Assembly (NCBI RefSeq): GCF_003614925.1 | Contig: NZ_QYLP01000089.1 | Coordinates: 1-45,801 of the forward strand | DNA: 45,801 nucleotides | Direction: 5' to 3' | DNA from: Arthrobacter celericrescens | GTDB taxonomy: Bacteria; Actinomycetota; Actinomycetes; Actinomycetales; Micrococcaceae | Part shown: piece after piece, positions 1 to 7,517 of the stretch | How the letters are laid out: each line of letters begins with the position of its first letter | How positions within the stretch are numbered: position 1 is the first letter of the stretch | Notes under the pieces: model-generated | What the model saw: only the letters and a program-made list of their open reading frames with translations | Database searches by the model: none | What the model was told of the DNA's origin: nothing | Program-made: the position numbers and the translations under genes

Positions 1-98
1 ATGTCAGATACCTCCACTAAGCCCCGGAGGTCCTCCTCACTTCAAGACTTCTGTCACCAACGTCATGGCCGAGTACAGCTAGCGCGCGCCGCCCGGTT
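1..98. other. Window-edge sequence, no confident gene
   Basis: No gene can be called here. On the plus strand one frame stays open from the edge to TAG at 80-82 (26 codons) and another ends at TAA 18-20. Either could be the 3' end of a gene arriving from outside. On the minus strand a GGAGG (complement of 11-15) sits eight bases before 'AT' at the edge. A further gene of the solute-binding-protein operon might therefore begin at the first base outside the window. Confidence 0.3.
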
Positions 99-1112
99 TC
101 AGCCGTGCAGCCTACGGTACGCGCGCTCCGCCGCCGGGTGCAGGGGGATGCCCGCCGTGTTGATCAGGGTGTCCGGGCTAAGGAACTGCACTCCGGCGCT
201 GGTCTGCGGGACAAGGCCGGCAGCGTGGTTCACGAGCAGCTCCACGGTCCGCTCCACGGTGCGGCTGCCCAGGTCCTGCCGGCAGAGCAGGAGGTTGGCA
301 ACGCCCACGGTCCACACCCCGGGGGCACCGGCGTAGCTGTTTTGCGGGATGAGCACGCGGTCGTAGAAGGGTCCATAGCGGGAGCGCATCGGACGGATGA
401 GCGCCGAGAGGTCCAGGAAGGACAGGCCGAGGTCTTCGTTCAGTGCCGATATCGCCGCAGTGGGTACGCCCCCGGACCAGAACAGAGCGTCCACCGTTCC
501 CGCCCGCAGCGCCGCCAGACCCGTGTTCAGCCCCAGGCTCCGTTCCGCGGGCGGGTGCTTCGAAAACGCCTCCCGCCCGGCGCCTGCCCCGAAGGTTTCC
601 AGGATCCTGCGCGCCGTCAACGACGTCCCCGAACGGGTCTCGCCCGTGCCTACCGTCCTGCCGGCGAGCTCGCCAAGGCTCCGGATCCCGTTGTCCTGGC
701 GCACGATGCAGTGCACGTAGTTCTCGTAGACCTTCCCGACGGCGGCCATCGCCTCCGCGGTGTCCGCTGCAGGGGCGGTTTGGGCGGCGGCGTCGGCCAG
801 GGCGACCGCGAACGTCGCCTTCCCTGCGCGGAGCAGTTCCAGGTTTTCCAGGCTTCCTCCGGTGACGAGCGGTTCCGCCTCTCCGGCCACGCCTTCCCGC
901 CGCAGGGCACCGGCCAGCAACGTGGCGAACTCGAGGTAGAAGCCGCCGCTTTCGCCGCCGGCCACCGTGATCTTTTGCAGTCCGCCGCCCGGGGTGCAGG
1001 CCGCGAGCGCGGGTAAGGCCAGCCCTGCGGAGAGGCCGACCCTGAGCGCAGTTCGCAGCGCGGCCCGGCGGGACATGTCCGCTCGTCGTTCAGGCGTTGT
1101 TGGCTCAGCCAT
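99..1112 (-). CDS. TAXI-family solute-binding lipoprotein
   Basis: Predicted extracytoplasmic solute receptor of the TAXI (TRAP-associated) family, 337 aa. The N-terminus has a twin-arginine pair (R15-R16), a hydrophobic stretch and a lipobox ending L-A-A-C at C39, so it is probably a Tat-exported lipoprotein anchored outside the membrane. The mature part has the family features: a GGESGGFY-like segment soon after the signal, GTGETRSGTS near the middle, and a GGVPTAAI segment. ATG 1112 is chosen because it overlaps the stop of the upstream kinase gene by eight bases, which implies translational coupling. ATG 1076 is a later alternative. TAXI proteins normally serve a fused TRAP permease. None is inside the window, but one could lie just beyond base 1. 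The linkage to a two-component system suggests a sensory role, and the ligand is unknown. Confidence 0.88.
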   Translation of the reverse strand: MAEPTTPERRADMSRRAALRTALRVGLSAGLALPALAACTPGGGLQKITVAGGESGGFYLEFATLLAGALRREGVAGEAEPLVTGGSLENLELLRAGKATFAVALADAAAQTAPAADTAEAMAAVGKVYENYVHCIVRQDNGIRSLGELAGRTVGTGETRSGTSLTARRILETFGAGAGREAFSKHPPAERSLGLNTGLAALRAGTVDALFWSGGVPTAAISALNEDLGLSFLDLSALIRPMRSRYGPFYDRVLIPQNSYAGAPGVWTVGVANLLLCRQDLGSRTVERTVELLVNHAAGLVPQTSAGVQFLSPDTLINTAGIPLHPAAERAYRRLHG

Positions 1113-2532
1113 CGCCGGCCCCTGAATGTGATGCCGCCCCCGGGAACTCAAGCCGCGCACGGAGCCCGCCGCCGGAGTTCTCCTCCAGCACCAGCCGGCC
1201 GCCGTTGGCCTTCGCCAGCCGGTCCACTATCGTCATGCCCAGCCCGGTGCCGCGGACGCCCAGGTGCTCCGGCGACCGCCAGAAACGCGAGGTGGCAGCA
1301 GCCCGGTCTTCGGCACTCAGGCCGGGGCCGCCGTCGGACACCTCGATCGAGACCGCACCGTCCCGCCTGTTCAAGGCCACCGTGACCGTTGACCCGGGGG
1401 CGTATTTGATGGCGTTGGCGAGCAGTTCGTCCACCATGTGCGCCAGTTCGGCGGGCTTGCAGCGCAGCCGGAGCGCTGGGCGGTCCAGTCCGGGGCCGGG
1501 GTGCAGGCGCAGGACGACGCCGGCGGCTTCCGCGGCGGGCCGCGCCCGGTCCGTCTCTTCCTGGAGCACCGCGAAGGGATCGATATCGGGGACCTCCGCG
1601 TCCGGCCCGGCGGAAGCGGCGCCTTCCGAGGCCCGGTGTTCGGCGGACGCGAGCCGCAGCACGCCGTCGAGGATTTTCTCCACCCGTTCCAGTTCGGCGG
1701 TGACGTCCGCCGCGGCGGCCTGCTCCTCGGCTGAGCGGAGCTTGAGCTGCAGGAGGTCCAGGCGCAGCCGCAGGGCGCCAACGGGATTGCGCAACTGGTG
1801 CGAAGTGTCGGCGATCAGCAGCCGCTGCGACTCCATGCTTTCGCTGACGGTCTGCGCCATCCGGCTGAAGCTGCGGCTCAGCTCCCGCAGTTCCGGCGGT
1901 CCCGCCTCGGGCAGCCGCTCGGTCTTCCCACGGGCGGCGAGTTCCTGCGCGGCCGAGTTCAGGCGATGCACCGGACGCAGCACCCAGGCTGTCACCCGGG
2001 CGGCGCCGAGCAGGAGCAGCAACCAAAGCACCACCGCGCCCAAGCCCACCAGGAGGTACCGTTCGCGCAGCTGCTGCCGGGCGGCGTCGAGCTTCACCTC
2101 CAGCACGGCCTCGCCGAGCACCTGGCTCGCCGGCCCGAAGGAGCGGGAAATGTACGCCGGGCCCGAGCCGAAGGCTTGCACCGGCGGCAGGGTGGTGTGG
2201 CTGAGGTTCAGGCTGGCCTGCCCGACGGCGTTGCGCACCTCCGCCCGGTCCTCGCCGAGGCCGCCGGACTGCAGCGTTCCGGACGGCAGGCGGATGAGGA
2301 CACCCTCGCCGTACAGGGCCGAGTAGCGGTCCATGTCGTCCTCGAGTTGGCTGGAATCGCCGTCGAGGGCGGCGTCGTAGGCGAGCTGGGCGAAGCGGTT
2401 GAGCGCCGACACCCGGTTGATCTGCACCTCCTGGGCGAGTTCGCGGCTCGCCGAGCTCAGGATCGCCGCGGCGACCACTACCACCAGGAGCGCGGCCAGC
2501 ACTCCCAGGGTGCCCAGAACCCGCAGCCTCAC
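1105..2532 (-). CDS. Sensor histidine kinase, TctE-like
   Basis: Membrane sensor kinase of 475 aa. A first membrane helix (about residues 8-27) is followed by an extracytoplasmic region of about 130 residues, a second helix (about 159-185), a HAMP linker, a HisKA segment with the phospho-acceptor H245 in SHQLRNP, and a C-terminal ATPase domain with an N box (ELLANAIKYAP), DGGPGL and GTGLGM. The start is GTG 2532, which overlaps the response-regulator stop as GTGA. The in-frame reading upstream of this GTG is only the shadow of the regulator gene. The short extracytoplasmic domain and the SBP gene overlapping its 3' end fit the TctDE/BctDE type, in which a periplasmic binding protein presents the ligand to the kinase. 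That partnership is inferred from gene order. Confidence 0.93.
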   Translation of the reverse strand: MRLRVLGTLGVLAALLVVVVAAAILSSASRELAQEVQINRVSALNRFAQLAYDAALDGDSSQLEDDMDRYSALYGEGVLIRLPSGTLQSGGLGEDRAEVRNAVGQASLNLSHTTLPPVQAFGSGPAYISRSFGPASQVLGEAVLEVKLDAARQQLRERYLLVGLGAVVLWLLLLLGAARVTAWVLRPVHRLNSAAQELAARGKTERLPEAGPPELRELSRSFSRMAQTVSESMESQRLLIADTSHQLRNPVGALRLRLDLLQLKLRSAEEQAAAADVTAELERVEKILDGVLRLASAEHRASEGAASAGPDAEVPDIDPFAVLQEETDRARPAAEAAGVVLRLHPGPGLDRPALRLRCKPAELAHMVDELLANAIKYAPGSTVTVALNRRDGAVSIEVSDGGPGLSAEDRAAATSRFWRSPEHLGVRGTGLGMTIVDRLAKANGGRLVLEENSGGGLRARLEFPGAASHSGAGDG

Positions 2533-3197
2533 GCCGGTTCCGCCTCGATCCGGTAGCCCACGCCGCGGACGTTGATGATGAAGCCCGGCAGCCCCAGTTT
2601 GGAGCGCAGCCCGGTCAGGTGCACGTCCAGCGAGCGGGATGAGGCGAGGAAGGCGTCGCCCCAGAGCGCGTCGAGGATCTGTTCCCGGGTTACCACCGAG
2701 CCGGCGTTCCGGGCGAGCAGTGCCAGGAGGTCGAACTCCGTGGCGGTCAGCTGTAGTTCGCGGGAGCCGACGACGGCGACGCGGCGGTCGAGGTCGACGT
2801 CGAGTTCCCCGATGACCAGGGAATGCGGACGGGTGCCGGCCGCCCGGGCGACCCGCCTGGTGACGGCTTCGATGCGGGCCAGGAGTTCGACGAGCTTCAC
2901 CGGTTTCACAAGGTAGTCGTCGGCGCCCAGGCGCAGGCCCAGGACCACGCTGCGTTCGTCGTCCCGGGCCGTGAGGATCAGGATGGGGGAGTCGGTCACC
3001 TGACGGAGCTTGCGGAGCAGCTCGAGGCCGTCGATGTCCGGCAGGCCCAGGTCCATGAGGATCACTTCGTAGTCCCGGTGGACCAGGAGCGCGTCGGAGC
3101 CGCGCGCCACGCGATGCGGCTTGTGCCCGGCGGAAAGGACGGCCGCGACCAGTGCCGATGCCATCGCATCGTCGTCCTCGACGATCAGCACGTGCAT
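2529..3197 (-). CDS. OmpR/TctD-type response regulator
   Basis: DNA-binding response regulator of 222 aa. The receiver domain has the acidic pocket (E7, D8, D9), the phospho-acceptor D49 in LMDLGLPD, and K98 in YLVKP. The C-terminal half is an OmpR-type winged helix (TATEFDLLALLA ... SLDVHLTGLRSKL ... VRGVGYRI). It is the first gene of an overlapping operon with the kinase and the TAXI protein, and it is transcribed divergently from the MHS transporter at 3446. The obvious target is the roughly 250-base region between them, which contains an inverted repeat at 3321-3341. An AGGA lies about ten bases before the ATG. Confidence 0.95.
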   Translation of the reverse strand: MHVLIVEDDDAMASALVAAVLSAGHKPHRVARGSDALLVHRDYEVILMDLGLPDIDGLELLRKLRQVTDSPILILTARDDERSVVLGLRLGADDYLVKPVKLVELLARIEAVTRRVARAAGTRPHSLVIGELDVDLDRRVAVVGSRELQLTATEFDLLALLARNAGSVVTREQILDALWGDAFLASSRSLDVHLTGLRSKLGLPGFIINVRGVGYRIEAEPA

Positions 3198-3320
3198 TGC
3201 CCTGGGTCCTCTGTATTCGGGTGGTTTCCCGCGGATTCTTCCGCAGGGCGCTCCGTTTGGACCTTACCCCTTCCGCTGCGTTTTCGCTGCCGGGACGCTG
3301 GACGCCCGGGCTGCCGGCGA

Positions 3321-3341
3321 TTCCTAAGGAAGTGTTAGGAA
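3321..3341. promoter_or_regulatory. Inverted repeat, candidate operator
   Basis: TTCCTAA (3321-3327) and TTAGGAA (3335-3341) form a perfect 7-bp inverted repeat with a 7-base spacer, midway between the divergent regulator and transporter genes. The left arm also overlaps a smaller palindrome, TTCCT-A-AGGAA (3321-3331). Location and symmetry suit a binding site for the adjacent response regulator. This is inference. Confidence 0.5.
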
Positions 3342-3445
3342 ATGCCCTCCGGCGTTGGATGTGCCCGGAATCACGCACTAGCTTGGCGGATGGACTTATG
3401 CAGTAACGGTTGCCGATGGCGGCGCCAGGCAAGGAAGGTTCATCG

Positions 3446-4888
3446 ATGAGCACCCAGCACACAGCGCCCTTAGGCGAATCGGCGCAGAACGAGTCGGCCC
3501 AGAACGAATCGGCACAAACCCGCCGCGCCGTTGGCAACATCCTCAAAGGCTCCGCGGGCAACCTGGTGGAGTGGTACGACCTGTACGTCTACACGGTCTT
3601 CGCCGCCTACTTCCAGGCCCACTTCTTCAACTCCAAGGACGAGCTGCAGGCGGGCCTCGAAGCAATGGCGGTCTTCTCGACGTCGTTCCTGATGCGTCCG
3701 ATCGGCAGCTGGTTCTTCGGCCGCTACGCCGACCGAAAGGGGCGCAAGGCCGCGCTGACCCTCAGCGTGACCATGATGTCCATCGGTTCCTTCGGCATAG
3801 CCATCCTGCCCACCACCCAGGAAATCGGCATCTGGGCCCTGGTCCTGCTGATCTTCATCCGGGTGCTGCAGGGCTTCTCGGTGGGCGGCGAATACGGCAC
3901 CAGCGCCACCTACATGTCCGAGGCCGCCACCGCCAAGCGCCGTGGCTTCTTCTCCAGCTTCCAGTACGTCACCCTGGTGGGCGGCCAGATGCTCGCCCTG
4001 CTGGTGCTGGTGATCCTGCAGAACACCATCGGCAAGGACGCCCTCACCGAATGGGGCTGGCGCGTTCCGTTCGCGATCGGCGGCGTGGCAGCGCTCGTGG
4101 TTCTTTGGCTGCGCCGCTCCATGGAGGAGACGGTCTCGGCCGACCAGATCCGTGCCGCGCATGTCCGGGTGGAGGGCGAAGCCCAGCCCGGGACCATGAA
4201 GCTGCTGTTCACCAGGCACTGGAAGCCGCTGCTGGTCTGCATTGGCGTCACCATGGGCGGCACCATGGCCTTCTACACCTACACCAACTTCATCCTGAAG
4301 TTCATGAACGATACCTCCGGCATCGCCAAGACGGACACCTCGGTCATCAACTTCTGGGCCCTGTTCATCTTCATGCTGCTCCAGCCGGTCTACGGCCTCA
4401 TCTCGGACAAGATCGGCCGCAAGCCGCTGCTCGTGTGGTTCGGCGTGACCGGCGTGCTCTTCACCTGGCCGCTGCTTTCCACCCTGGCCGGCACCAAGGA
4501 TCCGTTCACGGCGTTCCTGCTGATGATGGGCGGGCTGCTGATTGTCGGCGGCTACACCTCCATCAACGCCCTGGTGAAGGCCGAACTCTTCCCGGCGTCC
4601 ATCCGCGCCCTCGGCGTCGGCCTGGGCTACGCGATCGCCAACTCGCTCTTCGGCGGCACGGTTCCGCTGATCGGGGCCGCGTTCCAGAAGACCGGCCGCG
4701 AGGACCTCTTCTTCACCTACGTGACCGTGGCGATCTTCCTGTCCCTGCTGGTCTACGTCTTCGCCCTGAAGAACAAGAAGTCCACGCACCTGGACGCGGA
4801 GCAGGGCGAGGCCTTCGGTGCGCGTTCCGGCCGCAGCGACGGCGTCCGCGACGGCGACGACGACAAGAAGGACCTGGTCAACGCCTGA
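3446..4888 (+). CDS. MHS-family (MFS) solute:proton symporter
   Basis: Twelve-helix transporter of 480 aa of the metabolite:H+ symporter family (relatives: shikimate, citrate, alpha-ketoglutarate and proline/betaine carriers). The first helix has the family signature NLVEWYDLYVYT. The loop between helices 2 and 3 reads GRYADRKGRK, a typical MFS motif, and GGEYGTSATYMSE follows helix 4. ATG 3446 is chosen for its AAGGAAGG ribosome site seven bases upstream; earlier in-frame starts lack one. The N-terminal tail holds an imperfect repeat (ESAQN three times, from about residue 10). The C-terminus is charged. Divergence from a two-component/SBP operon suggests that it is induced by its own solute, probably an organic acid. 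The substrate cannot be read from the sequence. Confidence 0.93.
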   Translation: MSTQHTAPLGESAQNESAQNESAQTRRAVGNILKGSAGNLVEWYDLYVYTVFAAYFQAHFFNSKDELQAGLEAMAVFSTSFLMRPIGSWFFGRYADRKGRKAALTLSVTMMSIGSFGIAILPTTQEIGIWALVLLIFIRVLQGFSVGGEYGTSATYMSEAATAKRRGFFSSFQYVTLVGGQMLALLVLVILQNTIGKDALTEWGWRVPFAIGGVAALVVLWLRRSMEETVSADQIRAAHVRVEGEAQPGTMKLLFTRHWKPLLVCIGVTMGGTMAFYTYTNFILKFMNDTSGIAKTDTSVINFWALFIFMLLQPVYGLISDKIGRKPLLVWFGVTGVLFTWPLLSTLAGTKDPFTAFLLMMGGLLIVGGYTSINALVKAELFPASIRALGVGLGYAIANSLFGGTVPLIGAAFQKTGREDLFFTYVTVAIFLSLLVYVFALKNKKSTHLDAEQGEAFGARSGRSDGVRDGDDDKKDLVNA

Positions 4889-4902
4889 GTGGGGTCCGAG
4901 CG

Positions 4903-5163
4903 CTACTCTACGGTGCCGTTGTCCGGGCTCCCTTGCCCCAGGTCGTCCGCCACCTGGTGAAGGTCCCGAACCCAGCCAGGAGAGCGACTCGGCACCCCCA
5001 GTCCGGCTTCAAAGTTCGAAAGGGCTTCCGCGATCCTCTCCAATGCCTCTGAGAGATTGGCCTTGACCGCGGCATAGCCTTCATCCGAACGCGGATCAGA
5101 CGACGCAAGGCGCAGCTGTTCCGCACCGGACTTGATGATGAGTGAAGCTTCGTACTCATTCAC
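4903..5163 (-). CDS. Small hypothetical protein
   Basis: 86-aa acidic, mostly helical protein starting at GTG 5163, with a GGGGGA ribosome site seven bases upstream. The first 60 residues are rich in Ala, Glu and Leu and look like two amphipathic helices (about residues 3-20 and 30-53). There is no signal peptide or membrane segment. It is convergent with the MHS transporter gene, 14 bases from its stop, and has its own short upstream region before the next minus-strand gene. I recognise no family. Codon use is normal for the window, which favours a real gene over the second frame overlapping it. Confidence 0.6.
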   Translation of the reverse strand: MNEYEASLIIKSGAEQLRLASSDPRSDEGYAAVKANLSEALERIAEALSNFEAGLGVPSRSPGWVRDLHQVADDLGQGSPDNGTVE

Positions 5164-5218
5164 GCTCTTATCCCCCGTGTTTTCGATGGTGGCCGCAGCG
5201 CGGACTACCGGCCGATAG

Positions 5219-5659
5219 TCAGTCGAAGTGGATTTCCGCGGCAGATGAGCGCAGCGCTTCGAGGCGGTGTTCCTCGATAAGGCTCAAGGCATCCAGTTCC
5301 TCTGCCCGGCTGATCCGTTCAAGCAAAGCCTGTTCGGAAATTTCGCGGAGAATGGTGCCCACAAGGCGTGCCAAGCCGGCCTTGAGCTCCTCCAGGTTGG
5401 TGTTGGTTATAAGGAGCCGCCGGTCCGAGACGAGCAGTTCGACGTCACCGTAACCGGATTCGTCGAGGCGCCGGGACACGTCAATGCCGTGAAGAAGGTC
5501 CAATTCCCTGGGCTCCGGCCGACGGGAGAAAACCGCCGGGACGGTGTAGAGGGCGGGGCCCTTCGCGGTGCCGAGGTCATGCGGCAGGGCCGAAGCGAGT
5601 ACGCCGCTGAGGCTAAGGAGGCTGGCGGATTGAACGGGCTGGGACTGGGTGGTGGTCAT
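5219..5659 (-). CDS. Uncharacterised protein, paralogue A
   Basis: 146-aa cytoplasmic protein of unknown function, clearly paralogous to the product of 7518-7967. Shared signatures include YTV-AVFSRR (about residue 40), G-x5-RL-E-GYG, DRRL-I-NT-LEELK-GLA and REIS, followed by a C-terminal helix ending in a similar EI-FD. The conserved core of about 70 residues is probably one small domain, and the charged helical tail may be a coiled coil. ATG 5659 is preferred because it gives nearly the same length as the paralogue and similarity begins just after it; a longer frame from 5728 is possible. The two paralogues flank a plus-strand FMN-barrel/lipid-kinase pair. I know no named family for it. Confidence 0.7.
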   Translation of the reverse strand: MTTTQSQPVQSASLLSLSGVLASALPHDLGTAKGPALYTVPAVFSRRPEPRELDLLHGIDVSRRLDESGYGDVELLVSDRRLLITNTNLEELKAGLARLVGTILREISEQALLERISRAEELDALSLIEEHRLEALRSSAAEIHFD

Positions 5660-5733
5660 GGCTGCGCCAAAGTTTCTCTGGGATGCGCTGTCAGATCCGC
5701 GAAAACGTGGGTACGGCGGCGGCTTCAATTAGG

Positions 5734-5757
5734 GGTCCGAAGCCGGACCACTTAGGG
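5734..5757. promoter_or_regulatory. Inverted repeat GGTCCG-N4-CGGACC plus CTTAGGG
   Basis: GGTCCG (5734-5739) and CGGACC (5744-5749) form a perfect inverted repeat with a 4-base loop, followed by CTTAGGG (5751-5757). It lies upstream of paralogue A and at the 3' end of the 62-aa gene, so it could be a terminator or an operator. A similar combination, GGTCCG...CGGACC then TTAGGG, occurs at 9677-9706 upstream of the desaturase gene. Confidence 0.4.
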
Positions 5758-5940
5758 GAGGGCGCCACCCTTAGGTCGTTCAGCGGTTGCTGTACGGTCA
5801 TGGCCGCCTTCGTTGTCCCAGATTTCCACAGCGTCCTCATTGATGTGACCGGAGGTCTCATCAATGGTCTTCACGGGCGCATTTTTAGGGCCGGGCTCAT
5901 TGCTCGGGGAACCGGATGTTTCGTCGCGACGTCCCGACAT
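5752..5940 (-). CDS. Small hydrophilic hypothetical protein
   Basis: 62-aa protein, highly polar and probably disordered, rich in Glu, Asp, Gly, Asn and Pro and with no hydrophobic core. The start ATG 5940 has no Shine-Dalgarno sequence but has a TAGACT hexamer ending six bases upstream, consistent with a leaderless message. The stop lies next to the inverted repeat at 5734-5749. It is upstream of paralogue A on the same strand and divergent from the FMN-barrel gene. No family is recognised. The evidence for coding is the promoter-start arrangement and plausible codon use, so this is a moderate call. Confidence 0.5.
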   Translation of the reverse strand: MSGRRDETSGSPSNEPGPKNAPVKTIDETSGHINEDAVEIWDNEGGHDRTATAERPKGGALP

Positions 5941-5946
5941 GTACCA

Positions 5947-5952
5947 AGTCTA
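5947..5952 (-). promoter_or_regulatory. -10 box, leaderless start of 62-aa gene
   Basis: TAGACT ends six bases before ATG 5940. No ribosome site is visible. Confidence 0.45.
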
Positions 5953-6066
5953 CTCTTCGAATGCCGCGCGTCCCGCCGTGGAGTTGGTCAGAGATATTTG
6001 TGTGTTTTGGACGCCCTTCAGAATAGGCATACGCCGCTCTTCCCCGGCTGGGCGAACAGGGAGACA

Positions 6067-6147
6067 ATGAACTGCGCCGTAACGTTCAAGCGTGCAGCTC
6101 AAGCAAATCGCTTGTGGACCATTCCAGCCCGCAGAACGGAGACATGA
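6067..6147 (+). CDS. Possible leader peptide, 26 aa
   Basis: A 26-codon frame preceded by AGGGAG three bases before ATG 6067. Its TGA (6145-6147) overlaps the tandem ATGATG that starts the FMN-barrel gene. The product would be basic (several Arg and Lys). The geometry is that of a translationally coupled upstream frame, but the ribosome-site spacing is short and nothing else supports translation. Confidence 0.3.
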   Translation: MNCAVTFKRAAQANRLWTIPARRTET

Positions 6148-6569
6148 TGCAAGCTGATCAGGAGCACCCGGTGGTCATTTTGGACGCGGCCGAGTCATGG
6201 GATCTGCTGGCCGGGTCAGAACTTGGCCGTTTGGCTGTCAGTGTCGGAGACCAGCCGGAAATCTTCCCTATCAACTATCTGGCTCATGACGGAGTGGTTC
6301 TCTTCAGAACGGCCCAGGGCAGCAAACTCGTCAGCCTGACAATCAACCGTTATGTGGCGCTTGAGACCGACGGCTACACCGCAGATACGGCTTGGAGCGT
6401 CGTCGTCAAGGGAACCGCGCGTGCATTGGACCGGGATATTGACATTGACGTGGCGGCGAAGCTGCCGCTGCATTCCTGGATCCCCACGATCAAGTATGTC
6501 TTTGTCGAGATCACGCCGGATCAGATCACCGGCCGCAGGTTTGCCCGTGGGCCGGAACCTTGGCGGTGA
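6147..6569 (+). CDS. Pyridoxamine-5'-phosphate-oxidase-like FMN-binding protein
   Basis: 140-aa protein of the FMN-binding split-barrel superfamily, in the small 'pyridoxamine 5'-phosphate oxidase family' group common in actinobacteria. Family features are an opening helix (AAESWDLLAGSELGRLAVS), the strand FPINYLAHDGVVLFRTAQGSKL in the barrel core, and VVVKGTARAL. Such proteins bind flavin or F420-type cofactors. True pyridoxine synthesis is unlikely for this short form. Two ATGs are in tandem (6144, 6147); GGAG at 6138-6141 is best spaced for 6147, while a start at 6114 has no ribosome site. Its 3' end overlaps the lipid-kinase gene by about 23 bases, so the two are probably co-translated. 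Confidence 0.85.
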   Translation: MQADQEHPVVILDAAESWDLLAGSELGRLAVSVGDQPEIFPINYLAHDGVVLFRTAQGSKLVSLTINRYVALETDGYTADTAWSVVVKGTARALDRDIDIDVAAKLPLHSWIPTIKYVFVEITPDQITGRRFARGPEPWR

Positions 6570-7470
6570 AGCACCGTCCGGCACTTCCCGTCCGGTGCGG
6601 TTTGACCGGATCGTCGTGATATTCAATCCCGCCAGTGGCCGTGGTTCGGGACATCTGGCCGGAGCGCTGTGCGAGGAGCTGGCTCGCAGGCTGCCCGGGA
6701 TGCCGCTCAGCCTTGAGGAGACGGCCTTCGCCGGGCATGGGAGGGTGCTGGCACGCGAAACAGCTTCCTCAGGCCGTCCCTTGATCGTCTCAGTCAGTGG
6801 CGATGGCGGGTATAACGAGGTAATCAATGGCGTGATGGATGCCGGTGGCAGTGCAGTTTGCGCTGTCATGGCCGGCGGCAATGCCAACGATCACCGCCGT
6901 AGTACCCGCCAGATGCCGCTGATCGAGGCAATCGTTGCCGGCGAACTGCGCCGGATCGATCTTCTGCGGTTGTTCGTGGGGGAAGGGCCTGAGGCATGGT
7001 CGAGGTATGCCCACTCGTATATCGGATTTGGACTGACGCCGGCGATGGCCATTGGTATGAAGGAAGGGAGCAAGGGAAGCTTCAGGGAGCTGGTCTCGGT
7101 GATTCGTTCCTTTTCCGGACTGAGGCCCGTGGAGATCGGCCGCATGGATGGCGCCCGCGCCAGTTTCGATAGCCTGGTTTTGGCCAACATCCCTCACATG
7201 GCCAAATACGGCAGGATCAGCCAGACGGCCGAATCCAACGACGGAAGGTTCGAGGTCATCATGCTGCCGCATGCCCGCAAGTGGCGGATTGTCCTGATGG
7301 CTCTCCGGGCAGTCACGATCGGCCTGGGTGCGCAACAAAGCGTCAGCCGATACGAATTCGTCACTCTTGATCCGATTCCGCTCCAGATCGACGGTGAAAT
7401 CCTGCAGATCGACGCCAACACATCCGTACTGATCGAGGCCCGGTACCAAGCCTTGCTCACGCTAGGGTAG
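6547..7470 (+). CDS. Diacylglycerol-kinase-like lipid kinase
   Basis: About 307 aa, of the DAGK catalytic-domain/YegS family, which phosphorylates a lipid hydroxyl with ATP at the membrane face. The N-terminal strand reads RIVVIFNPASGRGSG, the nucleotide-binding loop is SGDGGYNEVINGV (about residues 84-96), and AGGNANDH follows. Most relatives have GGDGT and GT-ND, so the loop differs: G to S before D and T to G after it. The C-terminal half has the PL-IDGE motif near the end, as in bacterial YegS/DgkB. The start is uncertain: GTG 6547 gives the usual length and overlaps the preceding gene, while GTG 6595 is a later alternative. The substrate (diacylglycerol, phosphatidylglycerol or another lipid) is not evident. 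Confidence 0.82.
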   Translation: MGRNLGGEAPSGTSRPVRFDRIVVIFNPASGRGSGHLAGALCEELARRLPGMPLSLEETAFAGHGRVLARETASSGRPLIVSVSGDGGYNEVINGVMDAGGSAVCAVMAGGNANDHRRSTRQMPLIEAIVAGELRRIDLLRLFVGEGPEAWSRYAHSYIGFGLTPAMAIGMKEGSKGSFRELVSVIRSFSGLRPVEIGRMDGARASFDSLVLANIPHMAKYGRISQTAESNDGRFEVIMLPHARKWRIVLMALRAVTIGLGAQQSVSRYEFVTLDPIPLQIDGEILQIDANTSVLIEARYQALLTLG

Positions 7471-7517
7471 GCCACCCGCCCCGTCGTCGGCCCAGGACGC
7501 CAGCCCAGCGAACGGAC

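Noticed and set aside
99..1112. Claim that the TAXI receptor is an orphan with no TRAP permease
   Set aside because: The gene downstream would lie outside the window, and there is even a ribosome site at the edge, so absence cannot be asserted.
2533..3561. N-terminal extension of the histidine kinase through the regulator gene
   Set aside because: This in-frame stretch is a shifted reading of the response regulator. The GTGA overlap and membrane helix place the real start at 2532.
3470..4789. Antisense open frame across the MHS transporter
   Set aside because: The same shadow effect: His-, Gln- and Gly-rich translation without a fold, opposite an unambiguous carrier.
5734..5749. DosR/DevR dormancy box
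   Set aside because: The symmetry is similar, but the half sites (GGTCCG/CGGACC) do not match the GGGAC-type core. Only a generic shared-operator claim is kept.
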